From: Gammaproteobacteria bacterium
GTDB lineage: Bacteria; Pseudomonadota; Gammaproteobacteria; HTCC5015
Assembly (NCBI GenBank): GCA_016928055.1
Contig: JAFGLM010000030.1
Span: 1 to 64,000, forward strand
Direction of reading: 5' to 3'
DNA length: 64,000 nt
The notes below the pieces were generated by a model. The model saw only the letters and a list, made by a program, of their open reading frames with translations. It did no database searches and had not been told where the DNA came from. The translations under genes and the position numbers were made by a program. How positions within the stretch are numbered: the stretch's first letter is position 1; the number at the start of each line of letters is the position of its first letter. Shown here piece after piece: positions 28,719-40,557 of the stretch.

Positions 28719-30380
28719 TCAGTGATCAAACCTAGCCGAACTGCTTTTCTCGCCACGTGCGAGGTACAGGCCGATATCCGCACCGCGTAATAGCGACAGA
28801 AAATCAGGTGACGATTCATCTCTGGCAGATACTCCAACACTGACCGTTAAACTGACTCTTTCTTTGCCTATGGTAAGGTGATGTTTGCCAATGGCCTGGC
28901 GTAACTTATCTGCCAGTTGCCGAGCCTGATCCAGTGAGGCCGGCAATTGCAGAGCAAAAGAACCTGAGCCGTAACGACCCAATAAACCGGCAACCGGCAG
29001 GTTTTCAGATAGTGTTGAACTCATCGCTTCAAAAATTCGGGCCACACCTTGCTGACCAAAGCGTTTGAGATAATATTCATGCCGATCCATCTCGATCAAT
29101 ATCAAAGAGACCGGTTTACCGTCTGACTCAGCCTGTTGAAATGCACTGGTTGCCCGCTCAAGAAACTCATCGACACTTAATATCTGTTTTCCAATTGTAT
29201 TCGCAGAAACAATAGTCGGTTTCGCGGGACGCGCTTGTATCTGTTCTAGCTGCTGATACAAACGTGCACTGCGTCTGGCAAATAAACCATGAAATACCAT
29301 ACTGGCGGCTAATGCCGATTCCGAATCTGAAAAATTTGGCGTGGATCTTAACAAGGTAACAACACCATCCAATTTCCTTTGACTGAAAAATGGGATGTCC
29401 AGCCGGTAGCCAAACGATATCTCGCCATTCTCGACCACGGACCGAAGCAAACCCATATCGGCCGATCCCGATAATGGTGTTTTCTGTTTTTCCAACTGCT
29501 TAATTAAACTACTATGCCAAAGCAGCTGGATCGTATCCTCGCAACCCGCTTCACTCGAATTGGAGCGAACCAGAACCGGCAACATACGCTCGTTTTGCAG
29601 ACGTCCAATTGCCGCCAGATCGAAATAAATCAGGCGTTTTATTATCGAAAGCAGTTTGCTATTGGCAGCATCGCTATCTCGCAACCCGGAAAGTTCAATC
29701 GTCAGTTCTTTCAGAATTTTAAGACCCTGATCCTGCTTAATCGCGGTACTCGCTCGATGACCTGAACCGGCGGACTGGAGTAGTTGCTGATAATCGATCC
29801 TGGCACTTCGTTCGCTCAAATAGCTGCTCAAGCAGGCGAAAATCGTAGCTAACCCCAACGCCGTTAACATCGCCAGCCGGGTAGCCGTCAGCGGCCAGGT
29901 CATGACCGCTAATAACGTGATCGCCGGCAACAATACACCCAACAACAGGATGCCAACCTGTCGGAAGGACAAACCCGAAAACAATGACAACCACATCAGT
30001 GTTACTGCGGCCGCAGTCAGCTGCAAAGCGACCGAAATCGACGGAATATAAGTAGCCGCCACAGCTCCCAGTGATATGCCGATCGCCAGAATCCAGCGCA
30101 GCCACGGCGGTCGACGGATAACGTGACGCGGGTGAAGCAGTGAAAATCCAATTAACGCAAGCACTCCCAACCCGGCATAACTCAGATTGGCAAATAACGA
30201 TGCATTGAAGAAAGCCAACTGCGCAGCAGCCACAGCCATAAAAAACAGCACCAGAAAACCAAATCCAACCTGTAATCGATCCAGCTGTTTTACACGATAT
30301 TGATTCAAAAATCGGCGTTCGACAGCATCATCCCGAAATACGAGCTGAATCGGACTAAACGAGTGTTTCTGTTGCTGCAT
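28719..30380 (-). CDS. Membrane protein with GAF-like and degenerate GGDEF domains
   Basis: The 553-residue protein has about six hydrophobic helices (38-188), a GAF-like sensor region (about 220-370) and a GGDEF-fold domain (about 400-550). The active-site signature, normally GGDEF, reads YGSGSF at 470-475, so two acidic catalytic residues are lost. It is therefore unlikely to make cyclic-di-GMP. It could bind GTP, c-di-GMP or a partner enzyme. The fold is otherwise intact (LILIEMDRHEYYLKRFGQ, then LTVSVGVSARDESSPDFLSL), so it does not look like a decayed pseudogene. It sits after lptE, where holA is often found. Confidence 0.85.
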   Translation of the reverse strand: MQQQKHSFSPIQLVFRDDAVERRFLNQYRVKQLDRLQVGFGFLVLFFMAVAAAQLAFFNASLFANLSYAGLGVLALIGFSLLHPRHVIRRPPWLRWILAIGISLGAVAATYIPSISVALQLTAAAVTLMWLSLFSGLSFRQVGILLLGVLLPAITLLAVMTWPLTATRLAMLTALGLATIFACLSSYLSERSARIDYQQLLQSAGSGHRASTAIKQDQGLKILKELTIELSGLRDSDAANSKLLSIIKRLIYFDLAAIGRLQNERMLPVLVRSNSSEAGCEDTIQLLWHSSLIKQLEKQKTPLSGSADMGLLRSVVENGEISFGYRLDIPFFSQRKLDGVVTLLRSTPNFSDSESALAASMVFHGLFARRSARLYQQLEQIQARPAKPTIVSANTIGKQILSVDEFLERATSAFQQAESDGKPVSLILIEMDRHEYYLKRFGQQGVARIFEAMSSTLSENLPVAGLLGRYGSGSFALQLPASLDQARQLADKLRQAIGKHHLTIGKERVSLTVSVGVSARDESSPDFLSLLRGADIGLYLARGEKSSSARFDH

Positions 30381-30497
30381 AGTATCTTATGGCGGCCTGT
30401 GGATAATGGATTAAACCCTAAATGATCTTGTCGCAACAACCAATAGCGGGTTTTGCGAACAATTTCACAATGCCGTTAAAGTATAGAGGATTTTCGA

Positions 30498-31028
30498 TCA
30501 AGGTTCAGAAGACCGGCTCTGCTTACCCGATGCACCTGAATTGGCATACGCAGCAGCGATACGATCAATAATCAGACTGGCTACCTGCTTTTCCATATCC
30601 TGTTGGAGCATATCCTGTTCTTTGCTGGCCCCGAGTACATCCAGTGAGTCAAATAATAAATCGCGCGACAACGATATTTCCTGCGCAGTCAGTTCAAATA
30701 ATCCATCCGGCGTGGTGACACTAAAGGTCGCAGTGGCAAATATTTCATATTCCAGTGCTTTGCCGTCCGGGCCAATCGATAAAACACGTCGGCCCGAGCT
30801 GGATTGGACTTTCAATCTGGCAACGTTATCGCCCATCTCACCAACCACCTCCACGTCAGCCGCCCGCAACGCCCGATTCAAGTAGCGAGTTAAGGTACTG
30901 GTTTTTGCAGCGGTATCGATATACGTCAACGCCATCGCAGGCGGTAACTTGGCTGTGCCGCGCATATGCCAGCCACAGGCTGAAACCAGCAACAAAATAA
31001 CAATCAGACCGGCTTGTAGATATTTCAT
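30498..31028 (-). CDS. lptE: LPS-assembly lipoprotein LptE
   Basis: LptE plugs the LptD barrel that inserts lipopolysaccharide in the outer membrane. The start is ATG 31028 (MKYLQAGLIVILLLVSAC), a lipoprotein signal with lipobox VSAC followed by GWHMRG, the usual LptE beginning (CGWxLRG). The mature protein is about 160 residues with a polar Ser-rich tail. It begins four bases after the leuS stop, the conserved gammaproteobacterial order. A longer frame from 31097 would overlap leuS and bury the signal peptide. Confidence 0.93.
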   Translation of the reverse strand: MKYLQAGLIVILLLVSACGWHMRGTAKLPPAMALTYIDTAAKTSTLTRYLNRALRAADVEVVGEMGDNVARLKVQSSSGRRVLSIGPDGKALEYEIFATATFSVTTPDGLFELTAQEISLSRDLLFDSLDVLGASKEQDMLQQDMEKQVASLIIDRIAAAYANSGASGKQSRSSEP

Positions 31029-31032
31029 AATA

Positions 31033-33483
<2,451 letters not shown>

Positions 33484-33496
33484 TTAAACTTTTTTG

Positions 33497-34597
33497 TTAA
33501 TTTGAGTTTTGTAACTGCTTTCGGATATTTTCTAAAAATACCCGCACAAACACCGCAAACAATCCTGCAAACCCCCCAATGAAAACACCTATAGCCAGCA
33601 CCAGCATTTTTTTTGGTTTAACCGGTGCATAAGGAATCAACGCGGCCTGATCAACTTGAACCACCTTAACTCTTTCAAGTTTGATCGATATCTCCTGCAG
33701 AGATGACAGAGTCTCCTGCAAATCACGTAACTCATTTATATATGGATCGTCGCTTTTACGATTTGTAAGCACGCCGATTTCAGCTTCCAATGCCTGACTG
33801 CCTCGTGAGTATAAAGGCTGCATGGTAGTAACCACCGAAAGTCGCTCGCTGTTATTATCGTTAACATAGTTCTGGTTATAATCCAGCGGTTTGCTAATAC
33901 CAAGCTTTCGTGCTATAGACAGCGCTTCGTTCAATTTAGCAATTTCATCATTACGTCGTTGCAGGGCCACATCTCGCTTACCCTTAATCTTGGTCGATAA
34001 TTCCTGGATTTTGGCATGTATATCAGAATTAACATTAGCAATCAGTCGCAAACCGGCTTGACTGGAAGCATAATCAATAAACTCATTAACAATTAATGCC
34101 GCTTTGTCAGCAGAGCCATTCTCAAATGCAACCACCGTAACAGGGTTATTGCCTTTTGCAGGAACGCTTATAATTAATTTATCATTGAATCGGTTCTCAA
34201 AGACTAGCTCGGCAATTGAGTTTTTTGGATCACCGGAGAAATACTCAAACAACCCTTTGTCATCAAAAAATTTTCGCCTTAACTCTCTGGATTTCGCAAG
34301 TACTATAAATTCGTCAAAAACCTGCTTTGTATCGTAACCCAACAACCCAAAACGTTTTGCCGAATTAAGTTCGGCAATATCTTGCTCCAGCGGTGGCAAA
34401 GTGTACGCTTCAGCCCTGTAAACGGGGCGAGCTAAAAAAAGATACAGCACTGTTAAAAACACGACAAACAAGCTGGTGATAACTGCCAGCCACCGATGTC
34501 GCCAAACCACTAAAATCAAATCAGTCAGGCTGATTTCATCTTCATAATACTCGCGATTGTGTTCATCATGACTAACGCGATTCTCATATGCTGCCAT
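33497..34597 (-). CDS. wzz: Wzz-type polysaccharide chain-length determinant
   Basis: Polysaccharide co-polymerases of this type set O-antigen length. The 366-residue protein has the N-terminal helix (WLAVITSLFVVFLTVLYLFL, about 35-54) and a long periplasmic helical region with coiled-coil character (for example KLNEALSIARKLGISKPLDY). The second helix near 330-352 follows the Pro-rich PYAPVKPKKMLVLAIGVF, the family hallmark. It is separated from the main polysaccharide locus by about 8 kb and sits between manC and leuS. Confidence 0.92.
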   Translation of the reverse strand: MAAYENRVSHDEHNREYYEDEISLTDLILVVWRHRWLAVITSLFVVFLTVLYLFLARPVYRAEAYTLPPLEQDIAELNSAKRFGLLGYDTKQVFDEFIVLAKSRELRRKFFDDKGLFEYFSGDPKNSIAELVFENRFNDKLIISVPAKGNNPVTVVAFENGSADKAALIVNEFIDYASSQAGLRLIANVNSDIHAKIQELSTKIKGKRDVALQRRNDEIAKLNEALSIARKLGISKPLDYNQNYVNDNNSERLSVVTTMQPLYSRGSQALEAEIGVLTNRKSDDPYINELRDLQETLSSLQEISIKLERVKVVQVDQAALIPYAPVKPKKMLVLAIGVFIGGFAGLFAVFVRVFLENIRKQLQNSN

Positions 34598-34660
34598 AGT
34601 ATTTTACCTTTACCAAACCAAATAAATGCTCATGAAAAATATCAAACACTATAAAATATT

Positions 34661-36061
34661 TTATCGCCCGTAGTTATCCTGCAACCGAACAATATCATCC
34701 TCTCCCAGATAACTGCCGGACTGCACTTCAATTAGCTCCAGGTCAAATGCACCGGGATTTTCAAGTCGATGCTGCGCACCTAATGGTATATAAGTCGATT
34801 CATTTTCACCGATAATATACTGCTTTTCACCACAGGTTACCCTGGCTGTTCCTTTAACAACGATCCAGTGTTCGGCGCGATGACGATGCTTTTGCAACGA
34901 TAGACTGGCGCCCGGCTTAACCGTTATACGCTTGACCTTGAAACGGCTTGCTTCATCAAGCGTTTCATAGCTACCCCAGGGGCGAAATACGCGTCTATGT
35001 AAATTAACTTCCTGGCGACCGGAAGCCTTCAACTCATCAACCAGCGCCTTGATATCTTCCGCGCGATCCTTATGTGCAACCAATACGGCGTCGGCAGTTC
35101 CAATAACGATATGATCTTTTACACCAAGCAACCCAATCAGACCAAATTCAGACCGCACATAACAACCGTTCGAATCCTGTAGTAACACATCACCTGAAAC
35201 AACGTTGCTCTGTTCGTCTTTATCGCCAGTTTCCCACAGTGACCGCCAGGAACCGAGATCACTCCAACCGGCATCCATCGGCACGACCATCGCATTGTTG
35301 GTATGTTCCATTACCGCATAGTCGATTGAATTGCCGGGGCAACTTGCAAACTCTTTTTCCGGTAACCGCAGGAATTCAAATTCCTGCCGAATATTGCTAT
35401 AGGCCTCCTGGCAGGCGCTCAGTATTTCCGGAGCATGTTTTTCTAAGGCAGCCAAATACGATTGAGCACGAAACAAAAACATGCCGCTGTTCCAGTAATA
35501 ATTGCCGGATCGAATGTACTCCTTCGCAACTGCTTCACTGGGTTTCTCGGTAAATTGATCAACTACGGATATTCCTTCATTGACCGCATGTATATAACCA
35601 TAACTACTGGCAGGCTTGTCGGGCTTTACACCAAACGTAACCAGTGCATCTTTAGCCGCCAGAGGCAAACCTGTCTGAACAGCTTGTTTGAATGCATCGA
35701 TATTATTAATCAAATGATCAGACGGCATTACCAGTAATATTGGATCATCCGCTATCTTCAAAGCCTGCATCGCGGCAATCGCTATCGCCGGCGCAGTATT
35801 GCGACCTATTGGTTCTAAAATGATATGCGTGTCATCCAGTCCGGATGTGCGTATTTGCTCGGCAACCTGAAAACGATGCTCGTGATTACAAATCATTATC
35901 TGCGGTGAATCCGGAGCTACGGTTTTTGCTCGCAGTACAGTTTGCTGTAAAAGGCTTTCGTTACCCAACAATGCCAACAACTGTTTCGGATAGAGCGCGC
36001 GGGAAACCGGCCACAAACGTGTGCCACTGCCACCTGAGAGAATTACCGGGATAAGTTTCAT
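34661..36061 (-). CDS. manC: Mannose-1-phosphate guanylyltransferase / mannose-6-phosphate isomerase
   Basis: This bifunctional enzyme (466 aa) makes GDP-mannose. The N-terminal nucleotidyltransferase has ILSGGSGTRLWPVSRALYPK and LVMPSDHLI. The C-terminal type II isomerase is a cupin, seen as RPWGSYETLD, LSLQKHRHRAEHWIVVKG and STYIPLGAQHRLENPG. No phosphomannomutase or GDP-mannose-modifying gene lies in this window. It pairs with wzz downstream and lies between lnt and leuS. Confidence 0.96.
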   Translation of the reverse strand: MKLIPVILSGGSGTRLWPVSRALYPKQLLALLGNESLLQQTVLRAKTVAPDSPQIMICNHEHRFQVAEQIRTSGLDDTHIILEPIGRNTAPAIAIAAMQALKIADDPILLVMPSDHLINNIDAFKQAVQTGLPLAAKDALVTFGVKPDKPASSYGYIHAVNEGISVVDQFTEKPSEAVAKEYIRSGNYYWNSGMFLFRAQSYLAALEKHAPEILSACQEAYSNIRQEFEFLRLPEKEFASCPGNSIDYAVMEHTNNAMVVPMDAGWSDLGSWRSLWETGDKDEQSNVVSGDVLLQDSNGCYVRSEFGLIGLLGVKDHIVIGTADAVLVAHKDRAEDIKALVDELKASGRQEVNLHRRVFRPWGSYETLDEASRFKVKRITVKPGASLSLQKHRHRAEHWIVVKGTARVTCGEKQYIIGENESTYIPLGAQHRLENPGAFDLELIEVQSGSYLGEDDIVRLQDNYGR

Positions 36062-36132
36062 TGGGTTGATTATGTAAAAAAAGTGGCGCTATTCTACCGT
36101 TTTCGAATCCGGCAGCGCAAAACTCAATTGGC

Positions 36133-37662
36133 TTAATTTGCGTTGGGTTTTCCAGAGATCAAAATAGCCGCTCCCATGCTGACAATACACACTATCAGCA
36201 CCAGCCAATTGCCAAATCGGATAAACAACGTCTCGCCCTTGAGCGGTTCGATTTCACTCAGCACCACAGCCTCTTCGAATTGACTACTTCGGGCAACAAC
36301 CAGACCATTCGAATCGATTACCGCTGAGATACCACTGTTAGTAGCTCGCAACATAAAACGTGCTGCTTCCAACGCACGCATTCTGGCAATCTCCAGATGC
36401 TGGTGAGGCGCCAAAGAATCACCAAACCAGGCGTCGTTACTCACATTAACCATAAATACTGAATCCGGCAATTGCTCTCGATAAACTTGCGGATAGGCTG
36501 ATTCATAGCAAATCCCCAAAGCAACCGGGTAACCCACCAGATTGACACGACCAGGTAGTTTCGCCGCGGCAATATCCGACATCGGAATATTCACATAGTA
36601 CCTGGCAAACTCCAGCAAACTCCGTAACGGCATATACTCTCCGAAAGGTACCAACCGCTGTTTTCTATAGACAGCGCGGTTACCATAACCGATAGTCATA
36701 AGGCTGTTATAGTAACGATCAGCATCGAAATCATGGACAAAAATACCCGTTAGCAATTCCGAATCGTGCGCCCTTAAATCGTTTTCCAGTTTGCGCAAAA
36801 ACGGTTCAACAGTAAAACTGAATGCATGGATAGCTGTCTCAGGCCATATTATCAAATCCCGATCCAGGTAGGGCTCCGTCAGCTCAATATAACGCTGCAG
36901 ACTGATATCGAGATACCGAGGTTGCATTTTAATGTGTTGCGGAATGGCGCCTTGCACCAGCGCTATGGATATCGATTTTCCGGCAGGCTGAGTCCAGGTG
37001 ATGCCTTGCAGAAGAATGCCGACGAACAACAACAGGCAAATCATTGCTACCGCTAACAGGCGCTGGCGCGCGTTGCACCCCAGCAATAGTAAACATAGCG
37101 CCCCCGCAATAACACTGCTTACAAGACTGACCAGTAAAACGCCTCCTATCGGTGCATAACCGGCCAACCAGGTATCCACCTGGCTATAACCAATCAACAA
37201 CCAGGGGAAGCCGGTAAACAACCAGCCACGTAACCATTCGACCAAAACCCAGATGGCAGGCATAACGAGCAGCAATCCCGGAACCGGCTTAACCGGGAAC
37301 CAACGACGATAGACATAAGCCGACAGACCCACATAGCAAGCCATAATCAAAATCAATGCCACGGCAATGAGCGTCGCTACCCAGACCGATGCAGAACCAA
37401 AATCATGCAGGCTGTTATAAACCCAGGACACGCCCAGGCCAAACATACCAAAACCAAACAGGAAACCTCGTCCAGCTGCACGTTTGGGTGATTGGTCCTG
37501 CAACAGGAGGAATAACAGGGATAAAGAAATGATGGGCACAACGCGCCAGGCCAGCGGCGCAAAACCCAGCGGCATCAACATACCAGCCATTAGTGCCAGG
37601 CAATCGCCCAACCACAATCTGGATGCGTTGCAGTGCGCCAGGATCCGCTGAATAAATAGCAT
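36133..37662 (-). CDS. lnt: Apolipoprotein N-acyltransferase
   Basis: Lnt adds the third acyl chain to lipoproteins in the inner membrane. The 509-residue protein has about six N-terminal helices and a nitrilase-like periplasmic domain. The Glu-Lys-Cys triad is visible: Glu in LIIWPETAIHAF near 276, Lys in YRKQRLVPFGEYMP near 340, and Cys in VALGICYESAYP near 391. A last helix anchors the C-terminus. It follows corC by 12 bases, as in E. coli. Confidence 0.97.
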   Translation of the reverse strand: MLFIQRILAHCNASRLWLGDCLALMAGMLMPLGFAPLAWRVVPIISLSLLFLLLQDQSPKRAAGRGFLFGFGMFGLGVSWVYNSLHDFGSASVWVATLIAVALILIMACYVGLSAYVYRRWFPVKPVPGLLLVMPAIWVLVEWLRGWLFTGFPWLLIGYSQVDTWLAGYAPIGGVLLVSLVSSVIAGALCLLLLGCNARQRLLAVAMICLLLFVGILLQGITWTQPAGKSISIALVQGAIPQHIKMQPRYLDISLQRYIELTEPYLDRDLIIWPETAIHAFSFTVEPFLRKLENDLRAHDSELLTGIFVHDFDADRYYNSLMTIGYGNRAVYRKQRLVPFGEYMPLRSLLEFARYYVNIPMSDIAAAKLPGRVNLVGYPVALGICYESAYPQVYREQLPDSVFMVNVSNDAWFGDSLAPHQHLEIARMRALEAARFMLRATNSGISAVIDSNGLVVARSSQFEEAVVLSEIEPLKGETLFIRFGNWLVLIVCIVSMGAAILISGKPNAN

Positions 37663-37674
37663 GGATATGAGTTC

Positions 37675-38535
37675 TTACATTTCTGATGCCGGAGCAAGAC
37701 GGGAAACAAGTAGCCTGTGAATACGGCGCGAATCAGCGCCTAATACTTTGAACAGAAATCCCTGAAACTCGACTTCCTCACCCCGCTTCGGCATATGACC
37801 AAGACGTCCGAGGATAACGCCACCAACCGTATCAAATTCCTCATCATCAAAATTGACTTTGAAGTATTCATTGAATTCCTCAACTTCGGTCAGCGCCGCG
37901 ACAAGAAAATGGTTATCAGCCTGCGGTCGTATATTAATACCTTCTTCAATATCGTGCTCATCATCAATCTCACCGACGATTAATTCGAGCACGTCTTCAA
38001 TGGTAACGAGTCCGGCCACGCCACCATATTCATCGACTACGATTGCCATATGATTGCGGCTGGTCCTGAATTCCCGCAATAGTGTATTTAAGCGCTTACT
38101 CTCCGGGATAAACGCAGCCGGACGAACAATATCGTGTAAATTAAATTGCTCGTTGGCCTGGGTTGTAAATTGCAACAGGTCTTTTGCCAATAAGATACCA
38201 ATCACTTCGTCTCTGTTATCACCAATAACCGGGAAGCGCGAATGACCGGAAGGCACCACCGTGGCCATAACTTGCTCAAGAGATGCATCGTCATCAACCA
38301 CCACCATTTGTGAGCGTGGGATCATGACATCGCGTACCTGTTCTTCGCTGATTTCAAATACGCCCTCAATCATTGCCAGCGCATAGTTGTCAAACAGGTT
38401 GCGCTGTTGCGCATCACGTAATAGATCGAGTACTTCGCTTCGGTCCTGTGGTTCGCCCGTGAAAGCGTTGCTAATACGCTCAAGCCAGGATTTACGAGCT
38501 GGTTTTGATCGACTGCCTGAAGTGTCTTCGGTCAT
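37675..38535 (-). CDS. corC: CBS-domain ion-efflux family protein CorC (YbeX)
   Basis: This cytoplasmic protein (286 aa) has a pair of CBS domains (VMIPRSQMVVVDDDASLEQV, then VDEYGGVAGLVTIEDVLELI) and a C-terminal CorC/HlyC domain (FDEEFDTV-type DDEEFDTVGGVILGRLGHMP). It is linked to Mg2+/Co2+ handling and, together with YbeY/YbeZ, to ribosome physiology. Its position between ybeY and lnt is conserved. Confidence 0.95.
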   Translation of the reverse strand: MTEDTSGSRSKPARKSWLERISNAFTGEPQDRSEVLDLLRDAQQRNLFDNYALAMIEGVFEISEEQVRDVMIPRSQMVVVDDDASLEQVMATVVPSGHSRFPVIGDNRDEVIGILLAKDLLQFTTQANEQFNLHDIVRPAAFIPESKRLNTLLREFRTSRNHMAIVVDEYGGVAGLVTIEDVLELIVGEIDDEHDIEEGINIRPQADNHFLVAALTEVEEFNEYFKVNFDDEEFDTVGGVILGRLGHMPKRGEEVEFQGFLFKVLGADSRRIHRLLVSRLAPASEM

Positions 38536-38594
38536 AACTAATTCTGTTTGTTGAAAAAAAATATAAGTTTTAAATTAAACATATTTATTCGTTT

Positions 38595-39044
38595 CTAGTA
38601 CGGGTTGGCAAAGCCCAGCTTCTGCAATATCTCGATTTCCAGCCTTTCCATCACTTCCGTCTGTTGTGCTTCTGCATGATCATAGCCTTGCAAATGCAGC
38701 ATTCCATGCACCAGCATATGCGCCCAATGCGCGGTTACGGACTTACCCTGTTCCTCCGCTTCACGCTTTACAACCGGCGCGCAAATAGCAAGATCGCCCA
38801 AAAGTTCAACCTGCTCATCGAGCCCCACATGCATCGGGAAAGATAGCACATTCGTCGGCTGGTTTTTATGACGATATTGAAAATTGAGCGCTTGCGATTC
38901 CTGCTCATCAACTATCTTGATGCTGACCTGTGCCGCCCGATTTGATTGATAGGCTGCTTTTACCCATAACACAAACTCTTCCGCGGTCGGCATCTCTTCC
39001 CAGTCAGAAGAACAATCAATCTGCACATCCAGACTAACAGTCAT
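38595..39044 (-). CDS. ybeY: Endoribonuclease YbeY
   Basis: YbeY takes part in 16S rRNA 3'-end maturation and ribosome quality control. The zinc motif is intact: HMLVHGMLHLQGYDH near residues 108-122. The length is 149 residues, normal. Its ATG overlaps the ybeZ stop by four bases, and corC follows 59 bases on. Confidence 0.96.
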   Translation of the reverse strand: MTVSLDVQIDCSSDWEEMPTAEEFVLWVKAAYQSNRAAQVSIKIVDEQESQALNFQYRHKNQPTNVLSFPMHVGLDEQVELLGDLAICAPVVKREAEEQGKSVTAHWAHMLVHGMLHLQGYDHAEAQQTEVMERLEIEILQKLGFANPY

Positions 39045-40036
39045 TTGTTTTCTGATTTATTTTCATGTTGTTCATAGGCATCGACAATTTGCTGTACCAG
39101 CGGGTGGCGCACCACATCTGCTGAGTCAAACATAATAAATTCGATGCCTTCCACAGATTTTAATACCTGCATAACCTGTCGTAACCCTGAATTCACGTGC
39201 CTGGGTAAGTCGGTTTGTGTAATATCACCGGTAACTACCGCTGTTGACCCGAAGCCAATACGGGTCAGAAACATTTTCATTTGTTCAATGGTTGTATTCT
39301 GAGCTTCATCCATGATGATAAATGCATCGTTTAACGTGCGCCCACGCATATACGCCAACGGTGCAACCTCGATTACATTTTTCTCAATCAGTTTGTCGAC
39401 CTTCTCAAATCCCAGCATTTCATAGAGAGCGTCATACATCGGGCGCAGATAAGGATCGACTTTCTGCGATAAATCACCCGGCAAAAATCCAAGCCGTTCA
39501 CCGGCTTCGACCGCCGGCCGAACCAATACCAGGCGTTTGACATAATCCTGCTCCAGCGCCTCAACCGCACACGCTACCGCCAGATAGGTCTTGCCAGTAC
39601 CCGCCGGACCGATACCAAACGTCAGATGCTGTGAACGAATCGCTTCGACGTAGTTATTCTGATGGTGACCTCGCACCCTGATATAACCACGACGTGTTCT
39701 GATGGTCGCAGCCGATTGAGCAGATTTATCCAACAGGGCCTCAATTCCAGCCTGCTGCAAATGCAGGTGCACCAGTTCCGGGGTAATGGTTTCCTTTTCG
39801 CTTATCCGGTATAGGTCTTTGATCAATTCACAAGCGCCATTGATGGCCTGTATTGCACCCTGCAGCTTAAAAACGTTCCCACGGTTGGTGATCTCGATTC
39901 CCAGCCTTTGCTCTATCTGGCGCAGATGCGCATCCATTTGTCCGCACAGATTCGCCAGACGCAGGTTATCTTCAGGTGTCAGGAGTAATTCGAGAAGATT
40001 GGATTGGCTGTTCAAGATAGCAGGAAAGTTGCCCAC
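39041..40036 (-). CDS. ybeZ: PhoH-like ATPase YbeZ
   Basis: YbeZ is a PhoH-type ATPase that partners YbeY. The 331-residue protein shows Walker A FGIGPAGTGKTYLAVA near residue 135 and Walker B AFIIMDEAQNTTIEQMK near 237. The N-terminal region has the usual R3H-like or KH-like sequence (QIEQRLGIEITNRGNVFKLQ). It begins with GTG at 40036. In most relatives it directly follows miaB; here hicAB lies between. Confidence 0.96.
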   Translation of the reverse strand: MGNFPAILNSQSNLLELLLTPEDNLRLANLCGQMDAHLRQIEQRLGIEITNRGNVFKLQGAIQAINGACELIKDLYRISEKETITPELVHLHLQQAGIEALLDKSAQSAATIRTRRGYIRVRGHHQNNYVEAIRSQHLTFGIGPAGTGKTYLAVACAVEALEQDYVKRLVLVRPAVEAGERLGFLPGDLSQKVDPYLRPMYDALYEMLGFEKVDKLIEKNVIEVAPLAYMRGRTLNDAFIIMDEAQNTTIEQMKMFLTRIGFGSTAVVTGDITQTDLPRHVNSGLRQVMQVLKSVEGIEFIMFDSADVVRHPLVQQIVDAYEQHENKSENK

Positions 40037-40114
40037 ATCGCTTTACATGAAGGATAGTCCAACAAAAATCGTTCAGCTGTGGGTGGCATTTGACCGGACG
40101 GGTTTATCAATCTA

Positions 40115-40354
40115 TCAAGCCACATTCTGCATGCGATTTGCGTAATCCCGGCCGCTGGTTGAAGGGGGAAGCGGTTTACCATCCTGCTTATATAGTTGCA
40201 AGATTTCATCTACGATATGGCATAACTCGATAAACACTTCCTGCTCGTTATCCCCATGGCACCCTGCGTAGGCCAAACCTGGGCAGCTTCCCACATAACA
40301 TTTATCTTCTTCAGACCATTCCACAATTTTTACATACCGGTCACTGTCTTTCAT
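40115..40354 (-). CDS. hicB: HicB-type antitoxin
   Basis: This 79-residue protein has the partial RNase H fold of HicB: YVKIVEWSEEDKCYVGSCPG, then CHGDNEQEVFIELCHIVDEI. It ends shortly after PLPPST and shows no C-terminal helix-turn-helix or ribbon-helix-helix DNA-binding domain, so it may neutralise the toxin without strongly repressing the operon. It overlaps the hicA end by 14 bases. Confidence 0.9.
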   Translation of the reverse strand: MKDSDRYVKIVEWSEEDKCYVGSCPGLAYAGCHGDNEQEVFIELCHIVDEILQLYKQDGKPLPPSTSGRDYANRMQNVA

Positions 40355-40547
40355 TTGCCAAATCCTCTAATGCAACCTTAACCGCCCTGATCTGATAATG
40401 CTTCGCGTCGTCACCGGGTTTACCTGAAATAGTAATCGGTTTCGACACACTCGGGTGAATAAAATTCCTGTGGCTGCCTTTGCCTCCCCGATCAATGAAT
40501 CCTGCTCGTTTCAGGTCGGTAATCAAATCCCGGACTTTCGGAGGCAT
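40341..40547 (-). CDS. hicA: HicA-type mRNA interferase toxin
   Basis: This 68-residue double-stranded-RNA-binding-like toxin is expected to cleave mRNA. The fold and the catalytic His are visible in DLKRAGFIDRGGKGSHRNFI, followed by KPITISGKPGDDAKHYQIR. It begins only 10 bases after the miaB stop, with no room for a separate strong promoter unless it lies inside miaB. Toxin-before-antitoxin order is normal for hicAB. Confidence 0.9.
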   Translation of the reverse strand: MPPKVRDLITDLKRAGFIDRGGKGSHRNFIHPSVSKPITISGKPGDDAKHYQIRAVKVALEDLANERQ

Positions 40548-40557
40548 GGTCAGCAGT

